Positions 1 through 12,380 of a stretch of DNA of 64,000 nucleotides are shown one piece after another (position 1 is the first letter of the stretch; the number at the start of each line of letters is the position of its first letter). Source of the stretch: Welwitschia mirabilis. Taxonomy: Eukaryota > Gnetophyta > Gnetopsida > Welwitschiales. The translations under genes were made by a program, and so were the position numbers. Location: the NCBI GenBank assembly GCA_051453625.1, contig JBOZIK010000001.1, positions 208,554,918 to 208,618,917 of the forward strand, read 5' to 3'. The notes beneath the pieces are model-generated. The model was not told the origin of the DNA, searched no databases, and was given only the letters and a program-made list of their open reading frames with translations.

Positions 1-558
1 CTTAAGCAGCATGGCACTTCTGTCCAATTTCTCTGTCATTCCAGGCTGTCTTTTACCCAAATTTGCCGCAACTTAATAACTTAACATATTGCCTTTATTT
101 TTAATTTACCTGCTATAGGTAATCATCTCATTTCTATTCCTTCAACCAGCTTGCTTTAGCAGTTGATGACTTTCGCAACATTTGATCTGTGGAACGGATC
201 ATGTCACGATATAGAATACGTTATTTATTTCGCAGNNNNNNNNNNNNNNNNNNNNNNNNNNNNNNNNNNNNNNNNNNNNNNNNNNNNNNNNNNNNNNNNN
301 NNNNNNNNNNNNNNNNNNNNNNNNNNNNNNNNNNNNNNNNNNNNNNNNNNNNNNNNNNNNNNNNNNNNNNNNNNNNNNNNNNNNNNNNNNNNNNNNNNNN
401 NNNNNNNNNNNNNNNNNNNNNNNNNNNNNNNNNNNNNNNNNNNNNNNNNNNNNNNNNNNNNNNNNNNNNNNNNNNNNNNNNNNNNNNNNNNNNNNNNNNN
501 NNNNNNNNNNNNNNNNNNNNNNNNNNNNNNNNNNNNNNNNNNNNNNNNNNNNNNNNNN

Positions 559-3420
559 CAACCACTACAAATTGAACAAAACTCTTACATATAAACTAGA
601 TAAAATAAAGCTTAGAAGTAAATTGAATTTTTTCTGGACCCTTAGCATCTTATTTTGGGTACATCCTGATTTCTATAAGAAATCGGATAATCTTTCACAT
701 AGAAAATTCCTTTGGAAAATATGCAAAATTCTCCGTAGGAACATAAGCCTCTTTCACTTTCACTCTAAAGGGTTTCCTACAAAAGTCATCCTNNNNNNNN
801 NNNNNNNNNNNNNNNNNNNNNNNNNNNNNNNNNNNNNNNNNNNNNNNNNNNNNNNNNNNNNNNNNNNNNNNNNNNNNNNNNNNNNNNNNNNNTCATTCAG
901 GGCTAGAATTCTATTCAACTTTCTTCCCTTGAGGGTCTTCTGAACTTCTTATTGATTTTCCCACTTAAGAAGTAAATCCTCTTTCCATGCTGTAGGACAT
1001 AACATTAAAGGGTTTTGCACTGTGAACTCTTTCTAAAGCTCCTTTAGGTTATCTAAAAATGCTTTAGGAACTTTCTCCTTTTTGAAATATTTTTCTTTTC
1101 ACTACATTTATTTTATCATATTAGATTTCTTTCTCACATTAACAATATTGAAATATTTTGTATGCCTATCTTCATGTTTTATTTAGTTCATATGTGCTCT
1201 CTAATACCAATATATCTTCTCTTATTTTCATAGATTATGAAACTTTCAAAGCTTTCCCCATTATTTTGCATGCATATCTTCTTCTCTTTCCTATTATTGC
1301 TAAATCAACTACATTTTCTCTTTGAATCTTTCTTTTTTTTTTTTATTTCTTTAAAATTTCTTATCCTAGATCTTCCTCCACTCCTTAAGCTAGTCTTATA
1401 CCCTGTGCAAGTTATGCTATAGATTTCTAGTTGGGTTAATCTCTGAGTTCTCTTAGCTTCCTTAAATGAACTAATCTATCTCTTATTCTTATGACCATGT
1501 ATTCTCAAATGTAAAATGAATATTTCTTCCTCTATTTCTATTCTAGAAAAGGATGATGGATTTGTGGTCTAATAACTACATTTCCTTTTTAAACAGGATC
1601 TACTTATTATCCTTTAATAAATCTATTAATAGAAAGGCTCTATTAATTCTTAATAGAACTCTATCCTTTTCCTTCCTTTTGTTTGACTAAGTAAACTAGA
1701 CTTGGTAAAGAAACATGTCTATGAGCTCCAAGAAATATGAAAAAATCTTCCATTTCTTTTATCCTTGTATTTGACTATTGGCTTCCTCCTTTCCTTTTCC
1801 ATTTAAATAGGTCTAATTAAAATCCCCCACTATAATACATTTTCTCTTCATAATCTTCTCTCTAATTTCCCCCTAAATTTTATTCCTCTTGGCTATACTT
1901 TATAACATATATATGTTAATTATCCATTAGTCTTCTACTATCATGATTTAAAATCATCTATTATTTTTATTCTTATGTAATATATGTATTTACATAAAAT
2001 TATTAATAGTTCCCTCTCTTATCACAGTTGGGGATCCATTTGATATTCCACTTCTCTTTCTAGATATTCAGACTAATCTTTCTTTATATTTTTGTTTCTT
2101 GAATGTAAATATTTCCTACTTTATGTCTCTTAATGAAATATTATAATGCCTATTTTTTAAGATACCTTTCATTCCTTTGATATTTCAATTGAGTATATTT
2201 GATTATTTTATTTTTTAGTTCCTTGCCCAAACTTTCTATTAAGGTTTATTACTCATTCATAATGTTCTCATCCACTTCCTTCCTTTTACTTACCTCAGTG
2301 GAGAAGTCATTTTACATTTTTACTAGTTTTTGCTTCTTTAGGGCTCTCATAGTCAAAATTTGATTTTGATTCATCTATGCCACTTCTTAATAGAAGGGCA
2401 ACTTTGCTAGCTAACTTTCATCCGTTTGTTGCTTAGCTCAGCCTCTTACCTTTTTCATACATTTCTATTGAATTTTCATTTTCTTGATTCTATTGCTCCT
2501 TGCTTTAAATTCTATCATATCTAAGGGCTATTACTATTTTATTCTTTTTAGTAACTATATGAAATCCCTCTTCATGTGTTTTAATTCTACATGCACTTTC
2601 TATGTGTTCAAATTTTTTACAATTCTAGAATTATTTTATTTGATAAGCCTCTCTTAAATAACCCTTCGTTTCACATTTAGTATAGGTTTTTTTTCCTATG
2701 AACTAGACATATTCTCTTTGGATGACCAATTTTAGAACACATTGAACATGGCAATAGAATGTTTTCATACTTTACCTCTATCCTATCCATTCTAAAACTT
2801 TGTATAATTCTAAACTTTCATAGATCATGGATTATCTTAATGTCTATTCAGGCATAAGAAGGGATTAACACTAATTATAAATCACTAATCATGATTGAAT
2901 CTAATATTATAAGCTATTCAAATTTTCTTGCTAATTATTGAATGAATTTTTGATTGCAAAGGATTAGACTCACTTCCCCTAGCTTTACCCAGATTGGGAG
3001 TTTCTAAAAGATTTTACTAAAATATTATTCTAGTCACTAATAGACCAATGCTAATCCTCTTACCCCAAAAAATTAGGGGTCTGTTTTCATAATCATATTT
3101 AGATCCTATTCAAAATTAGACTTGAAGAATACTAATTCCTCCATAAGAGAAGTAACTAACATAAATCTTATCTTAGTCTATTTAACTACTACCCATCTTC
3201 TTATGGATTTAAAACTTGGTTTTTCCCTTACTGAGATGAAATTCTTAACTAAGATAAACTTAAAATTTTTTCTAACTACTATAGAATGCTCTAGTATAAC
3301 CCTAATCTTGAATATACCTTCTTCTTCAAAAATTTTCATAAAAGAGGGTTTCATAATCTTATCTGAAACTACTAATAAGTGGTTCTATGATCTTTATTTC
3401 TTTCTAGCTAGCTAGGTTAT
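559..3420 (-). mobile_element. Degenerate LINE (L1-type) remnant, ORF1 and endonuclease part
   Basis: Read on the minus strand this stretch resembles a plant L1-type LINE. At 2,707-2,751 the reverse complement encodes a CCHC zinc knuckle (C-x2-C-x4-H-x4-C, sequence PCSMCSKIGHPKRIC). Upstream, at about 2,760-3,400, are fragments resembling the DUF4283 domain of LINE ORF1 (VRGLALVY, IWVKLGEVSLIL). Downstream at about 1,812-1,840 is the IIVGDFN motif of the APE-type endonuclease that opens ORF2. Order and spacing fit ORF1 followed by ORF2. Every frame is broken by stops and frameshifts, so it cannot be active. The reverse transcriptase would lie toward the window start, where two N gaps (236-558 and 793-892) interrupt the sequence. 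Boundaries are approximate. Confidence 0.6.
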
Positions 3421-6400
3421 ATGAATTCATGCCACTACAAATTATGCCTTTATTTCTAAGCATAGATCCTTCCATAGGCCACTAAACTAAAAAACCCTTT
3501 GAAAGCCATCTCACATGGATCCAAAATCAAAATCCTTAGAGAACCTTCTAAAATTCACATCCTTCTGCATAGGCCCTTGTGTTCTAGAACACTTTAGCAC
3601 ACCTAATAATGCCTTATGTATGCACTAACTTCTTTGTCTGATGGTAGAAAAGTAGAGTAGATTAGATAGGTATGAAATGAATAGACTAGTCTCTTTCTAA
3701 TTTGAGCACACTAGTTGTCTAAATAAGTGTACTTATCAAGGGATGAACTTTTTATTTTCTTTAGAACATAAGTCTTTGATTTATTTAGAGTAAAGGCACG
3801 TATCTTCAAGTATTAAGCTAGCAAAATTCTAAGTCTTTCCTCTTTAGATATTCAATTTATAGCTTCATCCTTTGCAAGATATTCTTTCAGTTATCTAGTA
3901 AATGATGGTATGATTACTAACTTAGTTGTTATAATTAGGTTTATTAGAGTCTTAAGAGTTTTTCAGTTTTATTTTAATAACTCTAATTTCTTTGAATTAC
4001 TTTTTCTATAAGATTATTTTTAAATTCTATCTATAATTTCAAAATGTTTATTTCTTTTTTTAAAGCCTTGTAAATTTTTCATGAGTTTTAGGATTGTTTT
4101 GCTTATTCTAATAAAAGGCTATGCATGCTTAGAATATTTATTAATAGATCTTAGTTCTTATTAGGAAGATAGATTGGATTTTTCTTTTTAAAAAAATTCT
4201 ATTAGCATCCTTTCCATGTTCCTAGCCTTCTCATTTACCAACTTCATCTACTATTTCACATCATATGTTATAATCTTTTATGGATATACTTGCCTCAATC
4301 CAAAATTACTATTGTTTTTTAGTAAGATTTTGTTTGAGACAAAGCCTATATAAACTCTATTGGTATGATGATATTTATTGGTAATTTTGATATCCTTGCT
4401 ATTATGGTATTTTTTTTGTTGAGAAAACATAGTTAAAAAGGTAGAATTATAGTTCTATAAGTGGAGGAAGTATTGCCCTAGAACATGACTATCATTTTTA
4501 TGATTGTGTTAGATACATACTACCATGTTTTATAGGATTTATCTTGATTTTTTATTTATTTATAACTAATATATAATTTAGGGTTTTTGATTTTTTTAAA
4601 TGAAATCCCATTTATTATTATTATACTTAAGTTATGCAAATTTAATTTCTTGAATTTATAGTTGTTGTGGCATTATAAACTATACTAGAGTTGTAGAAGT
4701 TTGTACATGAGCTATGATGGGTACTTGCATCTATTAGATAGACACAACACTACTTAGTTTATGCATTACTTACTTCATGTTCTTTACCATTTTATATTAT
4801 TCTTGAATGAAAGATACTTGATTAATTGGTCTCATTTACCATCTTTTACTTTGTTTAAATAATTATTCTAAAATATTAAAAGATTATTTAGTTGTTTTAC
4901 TCAATATGTTTTATTCTATCATAAGATCTACATGTTGTCTTATATACTTGTCTAAGCCCTCAATGAAAATCTACAATAGTTAGTGGGATTAAAACCCATA
5001 AATCCTTAATTAAAATTACAATAGTTGATGAGACTAAAATCCATAATTAGTATTTCNNNNNNNNNNAAAGTCTGTAAAAATGCTCATATACTTCTTATAG
5101 TCCTCTTTATTATTATTCATTGAAAACTCATTAGTTATTTTCTTAAGCTATATACTTTATCATAAAAAAGGAAATTTCTAATGAAGGTATTCAGTTTCTT
5201 TCAAAATTAAATTTATTGTAATATTTAAACTAAAAATTTGCATTATCTTTAAGGGTTATTATAAATGCAATCATGTTATCTTATTTAAGTGTTATGAGAC
5301 CTAACATATTCTCAAACTTAATTATATGTGTTATATAATCATTAGTGTATCTTTTGTAAAATGAGGATAATAGATATATATTTTTTACTTCTACATTTGG
5401 TTAAATTAAAAATACCAATGCTTTATCTTATATTTATCCTCATTAAAAGTTTAGATCTCTTGGAGTTTGTTCTAGTTCAACTACATTTGAAAGGTTTTGA
5501 GCTTTGTAATTTTAATATAATCTTATTATATAAAATCTTTCATAATGAGGTTTTGGTGCAAGTAATGTTATCAATTTAATATAATTGATGTAAACTAATT
5601 ATTATCTTGATTTTAACAAAAACATAAAGTGACATGTTATTTTAGGTGTAAGACATAATCTTTCTTATTTGATAAAATGCAACATAAAGATGAAGATCAC
5701 TTATTCAACAAAAGGAAGAAGAAGATTAATTTAAATCATCCATTGAATAAGAATAAGTGTGATGAAACATTGAAAATAACAAACCACCTTTCTAAGTATA
5801 ATATGTGAAAACATTATTTACAATCTCAATTCATTACCTCATTATTACTAAGTAATTATTCATACTCAAATATTTCCTATATTGTAATGTTTTTATTTTT
5901 ACTTCTTTTTCCTTACTGTTGTGAATAAATCTAAAGCATTCAATAATTTACTTAAATTACTTCTATACTTAATTAAAAACATTTCACCTAAACCTTCCTT
6001 ACTGCAAAAGTTTCAACATGATATTAAAGCTAAAGATTTCAATCTTGAGATAAATCTGAAAAAGTATTACATTCAAATTTAAAGGTTTTAATCCTAAGAC
6101 AAACTTGATGAAGTATTAAGTTCAAATCCAAAAATAATCTTAAGGTAAACTTAATGAAGTATTAGATTTAGATTTAATAATTTCAGCTCTAAAAGATATT
6201 AGACAAAGTAAATGTTAAAGATTTTTCAGAAGAAGATGAACATCTCAATGTTAGTGTTGAAAGCAAATAAATAAAGTCAAAATAGAAAACACAAAATTTA
6301 AAAATTATACTATTATGAAACAAAAGGGGATAAATGTTTAATTTATAAAATGATGAAGACAAATCTAATGAAACTCTATGTTCAGAAGTTGATGATTCCA

Positions 6401-7495
6401 TAAGCAGTTTATTAATGAATCATCAAAATAGTTATAATAGATGACTGTAATTACTAATGAAGTAAAATAATTTTGTTTATTTTATTAACTAATATTAAAA
6501 AATAAATATAATTTATGATGTAATTTTATGATTCAAATCAATATCATAATGTTCCATCTAAATTTGAAAAGTATAAGAAGAAAGGAAGTAAATGTTTTTT
6601 TCATCCTATGATAAGGTATTAAAGTTAGAAGAATCAAATAAATTAATTCTAGAAAAAAACTATTTTTTATAGCATTCATGACTGATGTTTTATAAGAAAT
6701 AGAGTGTAATCCATTTAAATATTAATTCCATATAATTATACTTAATCAAATTAAAGAGACTAATTAGGAACATTGAGACATAGATCAATAAGATTACAAT
6801 GGAGCTTTCCACCTGTGAAGAATCAAAATTCCACTAAGCACTAAAGGATAAGAATGAACTCTATCTTAAACATAAAGTACTATGATCCTACATTGTAGAA
6901 TTTTAAAACAATCAAACTAACATTGATAAGATATACTAATAAGTCATATTAGAGATTTTTTACAAACATGTATGAAATAATATAGTGATAAAGTTATGAA
7001 AGTAAGATATTAATAGTATAACCAATGTTATGTTATTCTTAATAAACAAATATGAGCTTTACCAAATATCAAAGTATCTAGTTAAAACACAAGAATAGTA
7101 GAAGAATTCATATTTTCCTCTTTAACAAAATAAAAATACCCACTTTTCTCATCTTTACTTGTAAAAGCACTGTTACAATAAAATATCATTGAAGATATTC
7201 CATCATCTTTTTTAAATTAATAATACATATGTACAGTTTAAAATGTACAATGTGCAAAATTTATTTTGCATGCTTCATTATATTTAATAATAAATAAAAT
7301 TTTCAAATATAATAAAAGAAATATTAAATTAAAATTTAAAACTACTTTTAATTCTCATAGTAAAAACTATGAAATGAGTCTATAAAAGAAAGAAAAGTAA
7401 TAATTTCATCATACCTTATCTATTGTAAGGTAGAGTTCTAAAAATAAATAATTGTCATTTTTTATTTTCACTAACTAGATAAATGAATGATGCAG
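3421..7495. other. AT-rich region, nothing recognised
   Basis: No open frame of gene-like composition, no tRNA and no plastid match that I can recognise. Long runs of A and T and weak homopurine tracts dominate. A 10-base N gap lies at 5,057-5,066. The right edge grades into the rrn23 pseudogene at 7,496. It may be decayed repeats beyond recognition. Confidence 0.5.
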
Positions 7496-8010
7496 TTCAA
7501 ATAAAGAAGGACTTATAATGAATACCTAATCACTTAGAGATGAGGAAGGGCATGATCAATGATGAAATTCTTTAGGGAGTTGAAACTAGCAAAGATTTAG
7601 AGATCACCAAATAGGTTAACCTTTTGAATTACTACTGAATACATGGATAGGAAAGGATAAATCTAGGAAACTAAAACATCTTAGTAACTAGAGGAAGAGA
7701 AAGAAAAAGTAATTCTCATAGTAGTGGCAAGAAAAATGGAAGTAGCTCAAACTGTTTGTTTTGATGAAAATTATGGAAAATAGAGTTGTGAAAGAGTAAT
7801 ACAAGTAAGTGTTGTATTACTAGGCAAAATAGTCAAGTCCTATACCCTAGATGGTAAGAGTTAAGTAGCTAAAAGTATTATTGACTTTTGCTCTTACTTA
7901 AGTAACATAGGACACATGCAATCCCATGTAAATTAATAAGGATTACCTTATAAGGATAACTACTCTTGGGTAACTGATAACAAAGTATCATCATAATGAA
8001 AAGGCATTCT
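7496..8010 (+). pseudogene. rrn23: Plastid 23S rRNA pseudogene, 5' part
   Basis: The sequence aligns from the 5' end of plastid 23S rRNA. Recognisable stretches are GATGAGGAAGGGC, GAGTTGAAA, the tract around AAACATCTTAGTA, and CCTAGATGG. The match runs about 510 bases and stops after the segment normally followed by GGTGAAAAGAACC. Most differences are C-to-T or G-to-A, so the fragment is a nuclear copy of plastid DNA and not a working rRNA gene. The middle of rrn23 resumes only at about 9,535, after an insert that includes trnR-ACG. Confidence 0.85.
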
Positions 8011-9301
8011 AGTCTTCGAAGTAGCTAATATTTAGAGTAGATATAAATCAATCATTATATACAGTAAAGCTAGTAATGGTGATCAGTTGGTTATGAAGAT
8101 ATGTTAGTTGATTGATCCGTACTTATCACTTCTATGAGAGATTGCTTGATTCATGATTGTCAAAATTGATAATCATTTCATGTATTTACTCATAATGTTA
8201 TTGACCATATATAGTTTCATAGTAGGAGCTTTCTCTAGTAACTATAATTTAAAAGGAACTATCCATCCATGTAACCACCACTGTTTCAAACTCTTATCTC
8301 AACTCCTTAATTAATGAAGGATGAGATAAGTTGCATTATTACATCATATATCTAGGATGGTATGGTGGTTATGCATGATTGTTATATTAATGTTGCTCCA
8401 TGAATGTTTTATTTAATGTGTCAATGATTATTAGGGCCATTATGTAGGTCAACCATGAAGTCACCCCAACTAGAATTCCTATTTTTATGAAGCACTACAT
8501 TGAAAACTGATTCTATATTGAACCTAGTGAATTAGGTATTAACATGTTATTTTCCTAGAATAACCATAATTTACCAGTCCATATTAAACTATGTAATCAT
8601 ATACTACCTAAAACAATAGAGATAGAGTAATAATGACTAAGTTATGATATCACATGAGATCTTACCCATTCTATATATAGTCCACTACAATATACATCCC
8701 ATCATGCCCATGCCTAAAGACTTCTTCTAGATGTAAATTATAGTTGAGAAGGCTCCAACTTCATCATAACAAAAGAGCAACTTAAATCTCTAAGCAACCA
8801 ACCCAGAAGCTATTTACTTTATCTTGATATACTAAAAGCAATGTATTGTGCATTTGTCATCATTATGTTATCATTATATATGTGGGGTGAGTGAAAGATG
8901 AACACCATTAGGACTTTTGATTTAATACATAGGGGCCCTAGAGTAGAGTGCCTATAGTATCGATGAATCTTTACTCACTATAATGCATTTCTTGGTGAAT
9001 TACAAGGTAAGTAAGCAGGTGTGAAGAAGGAGGCCTTAGTAGAAGACCAAGGGTAGGAAAATCATATAAATGATGAGGTTTATGGAGCTATAAAGAAATC
9101 ATATGAAAATCTTATTTTCTTAAACATAAGATCTATGTGTCATGGGATTTAGTGGTACTGGATGGGGACTAAAGGTATAGGTGGATTTACTTAGAAATGT
9201 AATAACTAGTGAGAAACTTGCTCCTATATCCTTTAAACCTTGAATGGTTGAGGTAAGAAAATATTTTAAAAAGGACTTAAGGAAATGTATCTTCATGGAG
9301 G
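8011..9301. other. Unassigned insert between rrn23 fragments
   Basis: About 1.3 kb between the 5' rrn23 piece and trnR-ACG. I could not match it to plastid rrn4.5, rrn5 or any protein gene, and no retrotransposon motif is visible. Its composition is slightly less AT-rich than the region before 7,500. It may be a further rearranged organelle fragment or an old element. Confidence 0.4.
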
Positions 9302-9375
9302 GGGCCTATATCTTAGAGGATAAGAGCATATGACTATGAATCACAGTTCCATGCATTCAAATAACTCCTTACTCA
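9302..9375 (+). pseudogene. trnR-ACG: Plastid trnR-ACG pseudogene
   Basis: Seventy-four bases align along their length with plastid tRNA-Arg(ACG): acceptor start GGGCCTATA, D-arm TTAGAGGATAAGAGCA, anticodon stem and loop TGACTATGAATCA. The anticodon ACG reads ATG here, a C-to-T change. In plastids this gene follows rrn5, but here it sits between two rrn23 pieces, so the source DNA was rearranged before or during insertion. Not functional. Confidence 0.75.
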
Positions 9376-9534
9376 AGACCTAAGAAAAAGCAAAATGGAA
9401 GGCCCTTTACCCTTTTTTTTGGAAAAAGGAAGATTTTGATTAGAGTAATAGATGTTAAATAAGCTACTATGAAATAGTGTGGATCTTATCCTTAGCATAC
9501 AAAATATCTAACCCTTGTTTCCTAATAGATCAGT

Positions 9535-9990
9535 GATAGAGGCCTACAAGTGGTATCGTATTGATGTAAATTATGAATATTAGATAAGCTAGTGAGATGG
9601 TGGGGAATAAGCTTCATCGTCAAGAGGGAAATATCCTAGATTACTAGATAAGGCCCATAAATGACCAGTTAATTACAAAGGATGTATAAATGTAAAGACA
9701 ACTAAGAGGTTTTCCTAGAAGTAGCCATTCTTGAAAGAGTGCATAATATCTTACTAATCAAGTGCTCTTTCATGAAATATGAATAGGACTAAGCAATCTA
9801 TCAAAGCTATGAAATATACGAGAGCATTCCATTTCTAAGAAAAACACTAATGCAAGTAGATGTAGATAAAGTTGAAGTGAGAATGTTGGCTTGTGTAATA
9901 CAAATGTTAGTGAGAATCTAATACCCTAAAAACCTAAGGATTCTTCTATAAGATTCATCCACAGGCGGTGGAAGTAGTTAAAGGTAAGTA
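9535..9990 (+). pseudogene. rrn23: Plastid 23S rRNA pseudogene, middle part
   Basis: Matches the middle of plastid 23S rRNA. Recognisable stretches are GGGGAATAAGCTTCATCGTC, AGTAGCCATTCTTGAAAGAG, GAGAATGT and AAAACCTAAGGATTC. A block of roughly 30 bases is missing near 9,590. The fragment ends at about 9,990, where the next rRNA sequence continues on the opposite strand. Decay is mainly transitions. Confidence 0.9.
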
Positions 9991-9993
9991 TGT

Positions 9994-10745
9994 TGGAGAG
10001 CACTCATCTTGGGATGGACTTCTTACTTATATGCTTTTAGTAGTTATTTGCTCTGTACTTGGCTACTTAGCATCCACCATGGATAGGATAACTGGTACAC
10101 CCTAGGTGTATTATTTTTTATCCTTTATTACTAAGTAAACTTTCTTTTAATTCTCTAATGCCCATACTAGATATGAACAAAACGATCTCATAACATTCTA
10201 AACCCAGCATACGTATTGCTTTCATAGACGAACAACCCAACCTTAAAACATGCTAGTACCCTAGGTGGTAAAGATCTAACATCAAGGTGAAAAACATTCT
10301 TATTAATGTAAATTCATAGGAAAGATCAACATGTTATCCATTAATAACCCTTACACTCAAAACTGTTAGATCACTAAGGCCGACTTTCATCCCTACTCGA
10401 TGAATGAATCATATAGTTAAGCTTTTTTCTACCTTTACCCTCGAGGACCAATGGCTATTTAGCCTCAAGAAACCTTTTCATGCCTCCATTATCTTTTGAA
10501 AGGCTTATGTCCTATAGAAACTATCTACCTAAGACTATCCCCTAGTGCATAGATTTTGATGCCAGGTCAAAGTTCTATCATTTCTAGAGTAATATGTCAC
10601 TAATAACTCCATCACCCCAGAAGGGGTCCTTACTTGGCCCTCACCTAAGCTATGTAAAAAAAACCTAAACTCAATTCCAAGAAACAGTAAAGCTTCATAG
10701 GATCTTTCTAGCTAGGTGTAGGTAGTTGTTCTATTTATATCTTAA
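9994..10745 (-). pseudogene. rrn23: Plastid 23S rRNA pseudogene, 3' part (inverted)
   Basis: The plus strand here is the reverse complement of the 3' third of plastid 23S rRNA. It begins at the very 3' end (GGAGAGCACTCATCTTGGG) and runs inward through GATCACTAAGGCCGACTTTC and AACAGTAAAGCTTCATAGG. It abuts the forward middle fragment almost directly, forming a head-to-head junction near 9,992. It ends around 10,745, just before petB intron sequence. Confidence 0.9.
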
Positions 10746-11089
10746 TAAGAAAATTTATACATATTCAATAAAATCCTAGGTTAAATGGAAAAATAGATTG
10801 CTCAAAAGGCATAATTAAAAGCTATCACTTTAGCTATTCAAGAAGCCTACTTAGATTTATGGCATCATGTGTGGAGATGAGAAAAGGAAATTTCATTTCC
10901 CTAATAAAGAAAATAATAGCTTAATACAAAAAAAACCTTTGACTCTTAGTTTTTTTCATATTGAGTTATTTTTTTATTTATGTTTATTTTTTGGTTTAAG
11001 CTATGCAAAGGAAAATTTTAATGTACAAACTTTTTTTATGGGGATTGGGAGGGAGTGGGGATAGGGGGGGAGGGGATCCCTATTTCAAT
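10746..11089 (+). pseudogene. petB: petB group II intron, 3' part
   Basis: This precedes petB exon 2 directly and ends in CCCTATTTCAAT, the AY ending typical of group II introns. At 10,998-11,032 is a degenerate domain V hairpin (AAGCTATGCAAAGGAAAA, then a mutated 3' strand). Domain V is the catalytic core of these introns, so this is decayed plastid intron DNA. A strongly G-rich stretch (11,039-11,077) lies between domain V and the exon. The intron 5' part and the 6-base exon 1 are not seen. Confidence 0.7.
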
Positions 11090-11730
11090 AAAGTATATGA
11101 TTAGTTTGAAAAGCATCTCAAAATTTAATTGATTGTAGATCATATTATTAGTAAGTATGCTTCTACCCATGTCAATATATTTTATTGCCTTAGGAAAATT
11201 ACATTAACTTATTTCTTAGTATAGGTGGCTACTAGTTTTACTATAACATTTTACTATCATCCAACTATGATTAAATCTTTTGCTTTCATTTACTACATAA
11301 TGGTCAAAGTTAATTTTCATTGGTTAATTCAATTAATTCATCAATGATCAGCAAGTATGATTATTCTAATGATGATTTTACATGTATTCTATTTTTACGG
11401 CATAGATAAATTTAAAAAACCTTGCGAATCAACTTTGACAAATAGTGTAATTTTAGCCATATTAACTATCTCTTTTGATGTAACTAATTATTCTTTACCA
11501 TAGGACCAACTTGATCATTAGATAGTAAAAATTATGATAGGTGTATCTGAAGCTATTCTTATAATAGGTTCTCCTTTAGTAAAGTTATTATATGGAAGTT
11601 TTAGTATAGGCCAATTAACCTTAACTCATTTTTATAAGTTTAGATACTTTTATATTACATTTATTACTACTGTTTTTATGCTAATGCATTTTCTTATGAT
11701 TTCTAAATAAGGTATCTCAGACCTTTATAA
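11090..11730 (+). pseudogene. petB: Plastid petB exon 2 pseudogene (cytochrome b6)
   Basis: In one frame this resembles cytochrome b6 from KVYDW to the C-terminal QGIS-L. Recognisable segments are [48 protein letters not shown] and [10 protein letters not shown]. The length, 641 bases, is within a base or two of a normal exon 2, yet several Trp codons have become stops and many Arg, Gly and Trp positions are replaced, all through C-to-T or G-to-A. In plastids the protein is the haem-binding subunit of the cytochrome b6f complex; this nuclear copy cannot make it. petD follows after 178 bases, as in the plastid psbB operon. Confidence 0.9.
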
Positions 11731-11908
11731 TATTTAAAACCTAATTTCTTTTTTTAGAGTAAAAAGAATAATCTCCTCTTATTGATTTGAATGTTTGTTG
11801 TTTCACTAATTTTAAGCAAATAATATTCTTTGGGTTTTTTTCATTTTTTAATCCTTGTAAAGGAATAAACATATAGATCAAATTTTTATAATAAAAGAAA
11901 AAGAGATT

Positions 11909-12380
11909 ATGAAAGTAACAAAAAAACTTGATTTAAAATATATTGTATTAACAACATGATTAGTAAAAGGCATGGAACATAGTTATTATAAAGAACCTAC
12001 TTGGCGTAATAATGTTTTGTATATTTTCCTAGTAGTTATTTTAGGTAGTATTGCATGTATGATAGATTTAGTAGTTCTAGAGCCATCAACAATAGGTGAA
12101 CTAGCAAATCCATTTGTAACTTCATTGGAAATATTACTCAAATGGGATTTTCCCCTTATTTTCCAAATACTTCATACAAAACCCAATTAATTCTTTATTG
12201 TGCTTTTAATTACCTCAGTTATTTTTGTATTTTTAATAGTACGTTTATTAGTAATATTAAAATCCTTTTCATCACCCAATGGCTATAAGCATATTCCTAA
12301 TTGATGCTATGATAGCACTTTGGTTAGGTTTTGGAGTAGTCTTACCTATTGGGGAATCATTGGTTTTTTCTAAATTGTAT
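11909..12380 (+). pseudogene. petD: Plastid petD pseudogene without its intron
   Basis: Begins ATGAAAGTAACAAAAAAAC and reads like subunit IV of the cytochrome b6f complex: [66 protein letters not shown], then after a frameshift FLIDAMIALWLGFGVVLPI. In most land plants the first 8 coding bases are separated from the rest by a group II intron of several hundred bases; here the exons are joined cleanly. The spacer to petB has the usual size, so the intron is precisely absent. Either the donor plastome had lost it or the copy came through spliced RNA. Confidence 0.9.

Noticed and set aside
3122-3415. 97-codon plus-strand frame
   Set aside because: Lies opposite the minus-strand LINE ORF1 (DUF4283-like) remnant, whose zinc knuckle follows in order.
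11972-12190. 72-codon open frame starting MEHSYYKEP as a small nuclear gene
   Set aside because: It is an interior stretch of the petD pseudogene; the true petD start is upstream and the frame is broken.
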